The translations under genes were made by a program, and so were the position numbers. The notes under the pieces were generated by a model that saw nothing but the letters and a program-made list of their open reading frames with translations, did not search any database and was not told the DNA's origin. From Mesostigma viride (Eukaryota; Streptophyta; Mesostigmatophyceae; Mesostigmatales; Mesostigmataceae), in assembly GCA_009746045.1 (NCBI GenBank), contig RPFO01000127.1, forward strand, positions 586,050-650,049: a DNA stretch of 64,000 nt, given 5' to 3'. Shown here piece by piece: positions 24,901 through 51,211 of the stretch. The first letter of the stretch is position 1. Every line of letters begins with the position of its first letter.

Positions 24901-27900
24901 CACAGTTGGCTCTTATATCCTTGTCTACAATGCAACATGTGATGGCTGTTGGCTTGACTTTGTAACCTGCTATCTCACATGCTGGACTGGATCATCCATC
25001 TTGCGCTCACATCTTGCGTTGGGTGCGCAGAGGAGACATCACTCGTCGCACGGCCCGCCGTGCCCTTTGATGTCCTCAAGGAACGGCTGGCATGCCGTCT
25101 GCAGAAGTTGGGGGTCAAGGTGCTGGAGATTGAGGAGGACGAGTGAGTGAGCTACAGCAGGGTGTTTCCACTTGTCTTATCTTGTGTGTATCTAAATTTT
25201 TCCTGTCTTATCTTGTGTCATGGTTGCGTGGTGTCGTTGGGCGTCGAGTTGCTGGAGCTTCCCTGTCGCGCCTGGGACACAGTTTCCAGTGGGTTCCTTC
25301 TCGAATACCTTTCTAAAAATCCCTTTAAAGTTGCCCGCACCACCTTGGCGAGCCTTGCCAAGGTCAACCACTTGGTAGCACGAATGCATGGCTACTGCAC
25401 AATAACATGGGCAGCACTGTGTACAACAGTGCCTACGCAAAATGGTCATTCGGCCTGCGTACCAGTGCAGAATGCAATTGTTGGAATCTGCGGTACCAGC
25501 CATTTCAGCCAGAGTGCCAAACTATTTCGTAGTTTTATCTGAAGATGAACGCCCATGTGCTGTCCCTGTCTTGGGATGTCGTGTCTAGTAACCCAGTGAA
25601 TATCTCTTGTGACCTCGTGTCTACTAACCCATGGTAATCTCTTGTGGCCCCCAATGGCATGGGCCCGACTGTGCCAGGTACTGTCTCATCCCGATGGGCG
25701 GGGCGTTGCCCACCCTGCCGCAGCGCGTCCTGGGCATCGGGGGATCCGCGGGCCACGTCCACCCCTGCACAGGTGAGACATCGACAAGGCACAACATGAG
25801 GAATCTCCTTCCTCCTTCCTCCTTCCTCCTTCCTCCTTCCTCCTTCCTCCTTCCTCCTTCCTCCTTCCTCCTTCCTCCTTCCTCCTTCCTCCTTCCTCCT
25901 TCCTCCTTCCTCCTTCTCCTTCCTCCTTCCTCCTTCCTCCTTCCTCCTTCCTCCTTCCTCCTTCCTCCTTCCTCCTTCCTCCTTCCTCCTTCCTCCTTCC
26001 TCCTTCCTCCTTCCTCCTTCCTCCTTCCTCCTTCCTCCTTCCTCCTTCCTCCTTCCTCCTTCCTCCTTCCTCCTTCCTCCTTCCTCCTTCCTCCTTCTCC
26101 TTCCTCCTTCCTCCTTCCTCCTTCCTCCTTCCTCCTTCCTCCTTCCTCCTTCCTCCTTCCTCCTTCCTCCTTCCTCCTTCCTCCTTCCTCCTTCCTCCTT
26201 CCTCCTTCCTCCTTCCTCCTTCCTCCTTCCTCCTTCCTCCTTCCTCCTTCCTCCTTCCTCCTTCCTCCTTCCTCCTTCCTCCTTCCTCCTTCCTCCTTCC
26301 TCCTTCCTCCTTCCTCCTTCCTCCTTCCTCCTTCCTCCTTCCTCCTTCCTCCTTCCTCCTTCCTCCTTCCTCCTTCCTCCTTCCTCCTTCCTCCTCCTTC
26401 CTCCTTCCTCCTTCCTCCTTCCTCCTTCCTCCTTCCTCCTTCCTCCTTCCTCCTTCCTCCTTCCTCCTTCCTCCTTCCTCCTTCCTCCTTCCTCCTTCCT
26501 CCTTCCTCCTTCTCCTTCCTCCTTCCTCCTTCCTCCTTCCTCCTTCCTCCTTCCTCCTTCCTCCTTCCTCCTTCCTCCTCCTTCCTCCTTCCTTCCTCCT
26601 TCCTCCTTCTCCTTCCTCCTTCCTCCTTCCTCCTTCCTCCTTCCTCCTTCCTCCTTCCTCCTTCCTCCTTCCTCCTTCCTCCTTCCTCCTTCCTTCCTCC
26701 TTCCTCCTTCCTCCTTCCTCCTTCCTCCTTCCTCCTTCCTCCTTCCTCCTTCCTCCTTCCTCCTTCCTCCTTCCTCCTTCCTCCTTCCTCCTTCCTCCTT
26801 CCTCCTTCCTCCTTCCTCCTTCCTCCTTCCTCCTTCCTCCTTCCTCCTTCCTCCTTCCTCCCTTCCTCCTTCCTCCTTCCTCCTTCTCCTTCCTCCTTCC
26901 TCCTTCCTCCTTCCTCCTTCCTCCTTCTCCTTCCTCCTTCCTCCTTCCTCCTTCCTCCTTCCTCCTTCCTCCTTCCTCCTTCCTCCTCCTCCTTCCTCCT
27001 TCCTCCTTCCTCCTTCCTCCTTCCTCCTTCCTCCTTCCTCCTCCTCCCTCCTCCCTCCTCCTCCTCCCTCCTCCTCCTCCTTCCTCCTTCCTCCTTCCTC
27101 CTTCCTCCTTCCTCCTTCCTCCTTCCTCCTCTCTCCTTCCTTCCTCCTTCCTCCTTCCTCCTTCTCCTTCCTCCTCCTCCTTCCTCCTTCCTCCTTCCTC
27201 CTTCCTCCTTCCTCCTTCCTCCTTCCTCCTTCCTCCTTCCTCCTTCCTCCTTCCTCCTTCCTCCTTCCTCCTTCCTCCTTCCTCCTTCCTCCTTCCTCCT
27301 TCCTCCTTCCTCCTTCCTCCTTCCTCCTTCCTCCTTCTCCTTCCTCCTTCCTCCTTCCTCCTTCCTCCTTCCTCCTTCCTCCTTCCTCCTTCCTCCTCCT
27401 CCTCCCTCCTCTCTCCTCCTCCTCCTCCCTCCTCCTTCCTCCTTCCTCCTTCCTCCTTCCTCCTTCCTCCTTCCTCCTTCCTCCTTCCTCCTTCCTCCTC
27501 CTTTCCTTCCCTCCTCCTTCCTCTTCCTCCTTCCTCCTTCCTCCTTCCTCCTTCCTCCTTCCTCCTTCCTCCTTCCTCCTTCCTCCTTCCTCCTTCCTCC
27601 TTCCCCTCCTTCCTCCTTCCTCCTTCCTCCTTCCTCCTTCCTCCTTCCTCCTTCCTCCTTCCTCCTTCCTCCTTCCTCCTTCCTCCTTCCTCCTTCCTCC
27701 TTCCTCCTTCCTCCTTCTCCTTCCTCCTTCCTCCTTCCTCCTTCCTCCTTCCTCCTTCCTCCTTCCTCCTTCCTCCTTCCTCCTTCCTCCTTCCTCCTTC
27801 CTCCTTCCTCCTCTCCTTCCTCCTTCCTCCTTCCTCCTTCCTCCTTCCTCCTTCCTCCTTCCTCTTCTCCTCTCCTTCCTCCTTCCTCCTCCTCCTCCTC

Positions 27901-30900
27901 CTTCCTCCTTCCTCCTTCCTCCTTCTCCTCCTCCTTCCTCCTTCCTCCCCTCCCTCTCCCTCCTCCTCCTCCTCTCTTCTCCTTCCTCCTTCCTCCTTCC
28001 TCCTTCCTCCTTCCTCCTCCTTCCTCCTTCCTCTTCCTCCTTCCTCCTTCCTCCTTCCTCCTTCCTCCTCCTCCCTCCTCCCTCCTCCTCCTCCTCTCCT
28101 CCTCCCTCCTCCCTCTCTCCTCCTCCTCCTCCCTCCTCCCTCCTCCTCTCCCTCCTCCTCCTTCTCCTTCCTCCTTCCTTCCTCCTTCCTCCTTCCTCCT
28201 TCCTCCTTCCTTCCTCCTCCTCTTCCTCCTTCCTCCTCCTCCCTCCTCCTCCTCCCTCCTCCCTCCTCCCTCCTCCCCTCCTCCTCCTCCTCCTCCTCCT
28301 CCTCCTCTTCTCCTTCCTCCTTCCTCCTTCCTCCTTCCTCCTTCTCCTTCCTCCTTCCTCCTTCCTCCTTCCTCCTTCCTCCTTCCTCCTTCCTCCTTCC
28401 TCCTTCCTCCTTCCTCCTTCTCCTTCCTCCTTCCTCCTTCCTCCTTCCTCCTTCCTCCTTCCTCCTTCCTCCTTCCTCCTTCCTCCTTCCTCCTTCCTCC
28501 TTCCTCCTTCCTCCTTCCTCCTTCCTCCTTCCTCCTTCCTCCTTCCTCCTTCCTCCTTCCTCCTTCCTCCTTCCTCCTTCCTCCTTCCTCCTTCCTCCTT
28601 CCTCCTTCCTCCTTCCTCCTTCCTCCTTCCTCCTTCCTCCTTCCTCCTTCCTCCTTCCTCCTTCCTCCTTCCTCCTTCCTCCTTCCTCCTTCCTCCTTCC
28701 TCCTTCCTCCTTCCTCCTTCCTCCTTCCTCCTTCCTCCTTCCTCCTTCCTCCTTCCTCCTTCCTCCTTCCTCCTTCCTCCTTCCTCCTTCCTCCTTCCTC
28801 CTTCCTCCTTCCTCCTTCCTCCTTCCTCCTTCCTCCTTCCTCCTTCCTCCTTCCTCCTTCCTCCTTCCTCCTTCCTCCTTCCTCCTTCCTCCTTCCTCCT
28901 TCCTCCTTCCTCCTTCCTCCTTCCTCCTTCCTCCTTCCTCCTTCTCCTTCCTCCTTCCTCCTTCCTCCTTCCTCCTTCCTCCTTCCTCCTTCCTCCTTCC
29001 TCCTTCCTCCTTCCTCCTTCCTCCTTCCTCCTTCCTCCCTTCCTCCTTCCTCCTTCCTCCTTCCTCCTTCCTCCTCCCTCCTTCCTCCTTCCTCCTTCCT
29101 CCTTCCTCCTCCCTCCTTCCTCCTTCCTCGTTCCTCCTTCCTCCTTCCTCGTGCCTGATATCCTGGCTGACTGCTGGGATGCACACGAGCTGTGCAAAGG
29201 AGGGTAGAGGCTAAGTACCCCAGGCGCCCCAAAGCCAGCCCGTGTGAATTATCCCAGTGCTTTCATAATTACACAACAAACATTACTCACCTTCTATGCG
29301 TTGGGCGGTGCACTTCCTGTCACTAATGATCCAAAACTATGTGTCATCGCCACACTGCTGCCCTCCCCCCAGGTTTCTGCATCTCACGCACGCTCCTCAT
29401 GGCGCCCGTGCTGGCCGACGCGCTGGTGAAGGAGGTATACGCAGCCAAGGCGTACCAGCAGCACCACGTGGTCTCACAGGCGCAGGCACAACGGCCGCCG
29501 GCGGCAGCAGCGGCGGAGGGCCGGGCCGAGGCGTCTGGGGCCACGGTGGGGCCGGCCGGCCCGCCGAATGCGTTTGCAGCGGCGCGAGTGAGCGCGCGCG
29601 CGTGGGATGCGGTGTGGGACCAGCGGGCGCTCCAGCAGCGCGAGTACTACCTGTTCGGCATGAGCGTGCTGATCAAGGTGAGGCCTCCGACACAGGGTTG
29701 ATGTCTGAAGTTGATGGTTTCATATTTTTTGATGTTTGAAACTTGTGAACCTATACCCATAGTTGTTATTGGATACGTTTGTTTTCCCCAATGGCACGTG
29801 CGATGATGCCCGTTTGCTTTGGAAATGGGTTTTAGCTGGATCAAAAGGATAGCAATTGGGTAAGCTGTTAAAAGCCGCCAATTCTGTTCACATGACTCAT
29901 GGAAGTATGGAAGCTTATTAAGATTAGCTTTTGCTTATTAGCACTGAACTTGACGATGGCAAAGTTTAAATGTGTTGCTGTTGTCTGCTTAGAACCATAT
30001 TGCTATCCTACTGGTTAGATTGTAGACAGTGCAACCCTTCAAATCCTTCCTATTTGCCTGTTTTCTGCCACCACTAAACTGGAATGGTCTCCCACAAACG
30101 TCCTTATATAAACGCCATTTATATTCCCCGCGTGATGCGCGCCCAGCTGGACCTGGCCGGCATCCGGGAGTTCTTCTCCGGCTTCTTCCGGCTGTCCGAC
30201 TACCACTGGATGGGCTTCCTGTCCTACCAGCTCAGCCTGCAAGAGGTGAGCACGGTGTTGCCATGTGGGGAGCACAATATTCAACCTTGTGGGTTTGCTG
30301 TTAGCCCTAGTCGTACGGGGCATGCCAAGTCTAAGGCATGTGGCCTTGGCCTAAAAAGGATGGCCAGACGTCACACCATGCTGTACACAACTGTTCTTGT
30401 TTAAAATCCAACCTATTGACATTGGGAAACTGATAAGAACATGCTATGGTCTTCCTTGCTGCGTCTTCCCCCTCTCCCTCCCCCTCGCTCTTCATTCAGT
30501 TTGCGGGGTTGGGCCATTCGCTCATTCACACAGAAACAGCTTGTTCACGTCCCTCAATGAATTTTGTCTGCCACGTCCGCAGTGGTTGTCATACTTCTAG
30601 AACATTAATAGCTGGATAGGATATGCTTGTGGTGTTGTACTTAGGAATTTCCTGGAATGGATAGCCTTTTGGCCTTGGTTAACTTCTTCAGTTTTGTATA
30701 CTGCTGTGTAACTGGCAGGTGCGCATTGTGTTCTGCCTCTTCCATAATCACTCCTGGCCAGTTTGCTGGTTATGCCCTGACAGTTTTTGTTTCTCACGTC
30801 AGTGATCCATTCTACATAGAGTTGGACACCCATGCCTTACTCCTTTGAACAGCGAAGTCACAGATGTGGCCATTTCGCCTAAAATAGTATGTTCTGGTTT

Positions 30901-31084
30901 GCTTCCACCACTTTTTTCTTGCTTGGGTGACATTCTGTTTTCTCCTCTGCAGCTTATTACATTCAGCCTGACCTTTTTTGCACGGGGAAGCAATGCTGCT
31001 AGGGAATCGCTGGTCCTGAAGGGGTTTCCAGGCCTGTTGACCATGGCTGGGAACATATGGAAGATGGATCCCAGCAAAAAATGA
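21918..31084 (+). CDS. LCYB: Lycopene beta-cyclase, chloroplast (7 exons)
   Basis: Cyclises the ends of lycopene to beta-carotene in the plastid. My model has exons 21,918-22,757, 24,151-24,301, 25,031-25,142, 25,678-25,772, 29,373-29,677, 30,147-30,245 and 30,953-31,084, giving 577 aa; all phases close. Residues 1 to about 95 look like a transit peptide. An FAD-binding [11 protein letters not shown] follows, then [25 protein letters not shown] and MDWRDDHL. The catalytic FLEET motif is assembled across the exon 2/3 junction, strong support for that splice. The IPMGG and [11 protein letters not shown] motifs come from exon 4, and REYYLFG from exon 5. Beta rather than epsilon type is favoured by VWVEEFE, RPYGR and DATGFS. 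About 50 extra Ala/Gly/Gln-rich residues sit in exon 5. Start: ATG 21,918 in gccATGGCT. Confidence 0.93.
25805..29153. repeat. 3.3-kb TTCCTCC heptamer array inside LCYB intron 4
   Basis: About 3.35 kb of a 7-bp unit, TTCCTCC on the sense strand, fill nearly all of the intron 25,773-29,372. The outer parts are almost pure. From about 27,000 to 28,320 the array is degenerate, with inserted CTC/CTCC steps and shorter units. The minus strand is wholly purine (GGAGGAA). None of the repeat units creates a stop, so ORFs of 1,100-1,200 codons run across it in several frames; none is real. Confidence 0.97.
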
Positions 31085-31192
31085 ATCTCTTTTCCTGCAA
31101 GAGGCCTTGGAACCGCTTATGCCCATCGGTGAATGAAGGAAACCACCCCCCAGTCGGCTGCATAGCGATTCGGGCTGTGGTGCCCGCAACCC

Positions 31193-31197
31193 TGTAA
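31193..31197 (+). promoter_or_regulatory. Candidate poly(A) signal TGTAA of LCYB
   Basis: TGTAA, the usual chlorophyte polyadenylation motif, lies about 110 bp after the LCYB stop codon. Another copy is at about 31,266-31,270. The assignment rests on motif and position only. Confidence 0.4.
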
Positions 31198-31440
31198 CTA
31201 GGAACTATATACATCCACCCACCCCATTCCATATTCATTTCCCTGAGGACTAGTGACACAGTTACGTGTAAATAAATAAATTACTGCCCATCGGTAATTG
31301 ATGAGTAAAGTCTGCATGCATCGATCCACACTAGAATAATTAATTGATGGTCCACAGGCCACCGATAGGCAATTGCATGGACTCACTTAGAGACGCCGGT
31401 TTGGGAGATCCTCTCTGAGGGTTTTTAGGGGCGCATAACC

Positions 31441-31653
31441 ATGGCGTTCCTTAAATGCCGCAAGAAGCTCTCGGAGACTCGCTTCACGCTGGACGACGAC
31501 TTGACCCTGGCCCAGCAACAACGGCGACGCGATCTATGGCCGACCTACCTTCAGCTCCGGCAGAGCGCAAGGGGGAAGCCGGTATACTGGAGGGGGGCGG
31601 TCATCCACGTTGACCACAAGCCCTGGCAGCCCCCTCCTGCCACCTCAGACTAG
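31441..31653 (+). pseudogene. LINE ORF1-like fragment, 70 codons
   Basis: A short ORF with a good ATG context (accATGGCG) includes [20 protein letters not shown] and a following Arg/Gly/Lys-rich part ending in YWRGAVIHVD. This arrangement recalls the C-terminal domain of L1-type ORF1 (Transposase_22-like) proteins: a 'DDDLT..Q...R..LWP' helix followed by a small beta element. It is far too short to be a whole ORF1. About 130 bp downstream begins sequence that is duplicated as an independent insertion, so I read the ORF as the remaining coding part of a LINE whose 3' end runs to about 32,101. Confidence 0.4.
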
Positions 31654-31726
31654 GAATATATATACCAGTAGTGTAGATTAGTAAGGCTTAGCCTAGCATG
31701 TGGCCCACGCGCATGTGCGCCCATAA

Positions 31727-32101
31727 TGGCCCCCATGGATGATGCCTTCAACATTTAGCCATGCTTTGTCTATAATGGGACCCCCATGGATGTTGCATTA
31801 AGAATTTAGCCATGCTATGCCATGCAGAGAGATGCTCTCTGTCGAGAAGCCATGTCCTAGCTCTTGTATAGCCATGATGATCTTCCTCCCTCACAGGCAT
31901 GCTCCCCCCTTACCCGGGCATAGCGTGATAGACCATGAGGGTGCAGGTGCCTTGGTGCACCTAGAGCAGGGGTAGCTTACATTCCCACCCTTGCATGAAG
32001 TAGCCTAGAATGTATTAAAAGCCATATGCCCCTTCTCAGGGCTATGTGCTACATCTACTCCCAACGGAGTGATGTTGATAATTAATTAATTAATTAATTA
32101 A
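31727..32101 (+). mobile_element. LINE-like 3' region, copy 1, ending in AATT tail
   Basis: From 31,786 this sequence matches 32,274-32,592 almost base for base and ends in a tandem AATT tail. Upstream, 31,727-31,780 is a partial tandem duplication of the first ~50 bp (cccatggatg...tttagccatgct). With the ORF fragment at 31,441 it may be one truncated LINE. Confidence 0.6.
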
Positions 32102-32264
32102 TAACCATGCATGGGTTCACCCGCGCATCCCCACTAGCTTGGCGGGCATGCATGCATGCATGCATGCGCAAGGGGCATGGAACGTGGCTGTCTGTCATCT
32201 GGCCGGAGCTAGCTGATCGATGACTCGCAAAGAGAAATGGCAGTCCTGAGATTATGAAGGATAC

Positions 32265-32603
32265 TAAGTGAGAAATGGATGTTGCATTAAGAATTTAGCC
32301 ATGCTATGCCATGCAGAGAGATGCTCTCTGTCGAGAAGCCATGTCCTAGCTCTTGTATAGCCATGATGATCTTCCTCCCTCACAGGCATGCTCCCCCCCT
32401 TACCCGGGCATAGCGTGATAGACCATGAGGGTGCAGGTGCCTTGGTGCACCTAGAGCAGGGGTAGCTTACATTCCCACCCTTGCATGAAGTAGCCTAGAA
32501 TGTATTAAAAGCCATATGCCCCTTCTCAGGGCTATGTGCTACATCTACTCCCAACGGAGTGATGTTGATAATTAATTAATTAATTAATTAATTAAGTGAG
32601 AAA
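32265..32603 (+). mobile_element. 5'-truncated retroelement copy with 11-bp TSD
   Basis: A second copy of the 31,786-32,101 sequence lies at 32,276-32,592. It is flanked by the direct repeat taagtgagaaa at 32,265-32,275 and 32,593-32,603. It starts inside the longer copy and ends in the AATT tail, as expected for target-primed reverse transcription. Near identity to copy 1 suggests both are young. It has no coding capacity. Confidence 0.75.
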
Positions 32604-33073
32604 ACCATTCCTGGACGCATAAGTAAGTAAATAGGTAAGAAAAAGTACTTAGTAATTACTTACATACGATTAGGGCTGGGGCGCATGCAACCGTGCATGC
32701 ACAACTAGACTTTAGATAGGCTCCCAGTCCGTTCCAGCACCCATTTCATTGAGGATTATGCTCATGGAGGCGCCCTGGCGATCGGACTGGCGGGGTCCCC
32801 ACCCGTCGCAGCTCCACCTCTTCGCTCACGTGACGCGCAGCCAAAGTGTTATAAATATTTAGCACTAATTTACTGGTCAGCAATGTACCGGTAGTGTATT
32901 ATGAACAATGAAACAAAAATGCAAAGCATCATGCTGCGGCCCTGCATTGAATGGCCAGGAATGTAAGTACATAGTCCTCGTTCAAGCTGTCATCCGGCCA
33001 TGCATACAAAGCCACATCATGCTGGCATTCAATTTAAGAGCTGTGTGCAAAGTCATAGGCTCCGCCAAACACC
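32604..33073. other. Interval without a supported gene
   Basis: AT-rich with short GTAA-like repeats near 32,625. It is the 3' flank of the minus-strand SET gene; no other gene is visible. Confidence 0.4.
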
Positions 33074-40932
<7,859 letters not shown>

Positions 40933-40987
40933 CTGCGAAAAGACGGACGGTTTGAAGATGAACCCCAAAGAAAGAGATGAGTATTTG

Positions 40988-41147
40988 TAGAAAACGCTCC
41001 CAGAACTTACATGTAAATTAATTACGATAACTTTCTGTGGAAAACCCTCATAGAACTTACATTAAACTTAAGTTAGGATAACTTTCGTTTGAAAACCCTC
41101 CAAGAGCTTACATACAGTTTAAGTTAGGATAACTTTCCTTCAAAACA
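40988..41147. repeat. Three imperfect ~59-bp tandem units
   Basis: Units share the order (a)gaacttaca, ttaagttaggataactttc, gaaaaccctc. Three diverged copies run head to tail just upstream (minus-strand sense) of the most 5' SET-gene exon I could define. They may be part of its intron or promoter. Confidence 0.7.
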
Positions 41148-41511
41148 CCTCCGCCACCTCACGAGAAAAGGGCGCCAAAAGCACACGTCGCTGGACTGCA
41201 CTTGTGGCAACCGGTATGGCCCATGCAATAGTCGGTGAGGTACCTAGGAAACCAGAATGCTTGATGTCCAGGGAACCTGCAGCAGTGAGAGCGCATGTTC
41301 AAAGGGCAAGAAGAACGCTAGCAGACAGCTGTCGCCTGCCCATGCAGGCCACAACGCCAAAATGCCTATCTAGCATAGCAAGCTCCTAAAAGATCCCAAG
41401 TCCACATTCATTCAGCTGCCACAATGTCCCTCACTCCCAACTAGCCGTCACTAATCCCTTAGCTCGCAAGCCCCTTCCCAGCATGACAGGATGCCATGTG
41501 AGGTGTGTTGG

Positions 41512-49566
<8,055 letters not shown>

Positions 49567-51211
49567 TGCTGCAGGCCCAGGGGCCTGGGGAGAACCTCCG
49601 AGCGCGCTTCCCTGCACAGCATGATGGCAGAGTGGTAGAACGGCAGGGGCCAGAGCATTACACCGAGCAAGGGGTAACCCTGAGTCAATGCCCCCGTGTG
49701 TCCTTTTGTGATCACCTACACACCAACCAGCGCTTGAAATCAAGGAAGAAGGGAGCCCAAATCCATGGATGCGTGTGGATTCCTACAATAAACCAGATTT
49801 GCACTGAAAATTGTAAAGAGCGAAGAATATGTGGGTTTATCACGCATCCCCCTGCTCCTGCTACATTGATAAACAAGTACGTCCAGTTGATTATTAAACT
49901 AACTTTAGCAATGAAAAAGCAACAGCACATGAGCATATGATAAAACCTTAAACTTTTCCAAGTTCGTGAATGGCTCTGCGAGTTTCCTAAGAAGCAAGGA
50001 GCCAGACAGAGGGGCACTTTGCCGCAATCATCTCGTGCTCGGATCAGTGAGAGACCGCACGCTATAACTACACCCACGTACCCCGTTTGCTTCTTGCTGG
50101 CCCTTGGGCGGGTGAACTGCACCTACGTCAAGGTTAGCCGGCGGCTGACAGCAGCCGCAGTCTCCGGACATCCCGCCGACCTGCTTCGTATCGTAGCATG
50201 CATGACGCATCCGATACAGCGTCGGTTTAAAGTTAAATAACAGGTGCAAGATTAAGACATCCTGCCGAAGTATGGATGGCGGAATGGGTACCAATTAATC
50301 ATCAAAGCAGGCTAAGGTCATCATGGGTTTTTGAGGATGGCGGTAAGACTGACCCTACATAAAGTTTGGTCCACCAGCTTGGTGGGTATATGGGCAGGTC
50401 CTCTAGCAGGCTTCCCACGTAGGTAGACTCCCCCCGGCTCGCACAGTTACGATGTTGGGCATAGCCGATACGGGTAAAGAGGCCTTCCAAGCATAACAAG
50501 CTGGATTTGATTTTAGGATTGAGCACGTGGGTCCAGCGTAAGAGAAGTACTGTGATGTTGAAAGCGACAATACTGCCGCGCCCCCGTCATAGCCAGGTAC
50601 CTAATTTCGGCATCTTCGAGCTGGGTACAGGCTGAGGCAAGCGAAGAGAGAATTCATTTAGGAAAGCCAGTCCTAATAATCGGCGGCAATTTGCCTCCCA
50701 ATGTAATCGTTGCCAATTCTACTTTGCTTGCTTCATTCCCTTCGCTAACCCGCAGGCGAGCTGAATAATTCAAGACCTTCGCCACAGTCACTCAGTCAGT
50801 AGCCGGATAGGCAAGTTATACTGTAATAATCGCCACAAATTTGTTAGCACTCGCCGCCATTGAGCTGCCATCTGTAACCACAATGGCGAGCATCGCTTCT
50901 GCGTTAGATCTCCCGCCAAGCGGGCCATGCAAGACTTGCCTAATGCCTACTCAATGCAACGCTATGCCAAGTGTGCATACTGGCAGCAATGCGGTTCAGA
51001 TATTGGAGTTATCTCATCAATGATCGCCAGGTGTCACTCACGTCTGGGCTGGAGCATGGTATTGGCCTGTGTTGGACTGGCGGGTAAACCCGCGACATGT
51101 CAAATGATGTCATCAAAATATTACGGGTCGGACCTGTCGCAGCATCAATTGTCACATTAGCCATCAACACAGGAATGAACCCGAATTGAATTCAGCTGGT
51201 GCCGTAGCAAA
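49567..51211. other. Intergenic region between two divergent genes
   Basis: The AP2 gene (minus) and the CLC gene (plus) diverge from this 1.6-kb interval, so it should hold both promoters. I see no obvious TATA box or further gene. A minus-strand frame near 50,070 reads KKQTGYVGV, which recalls the first half of an AP2 domain, but no matching second half follows. Confidence 0.45.

Noticed and set aside
25805-29153. Interstitial telomere
   Set aside because: The unit has the telomere-like length of 7 bp but is TTCCTCC, not TTTAGGG or a close variant.
25535-29232. Four ORFs of about 1,170-1,220 codons on both strands (Gly/Arg/Lys/Glu and Pro/Ser/Phe/Leu repeats)
   Set aside because: They are produced by the TTCCTCC array, whose units contain no stop in any frame. 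The array lies inside an LCYB intron.
49712-50122. Sixth AP2 first half (KKQTGYVGV)
   Set aside because: There is no second half starting with Trp before the ATG-bearing exon at 49,566.
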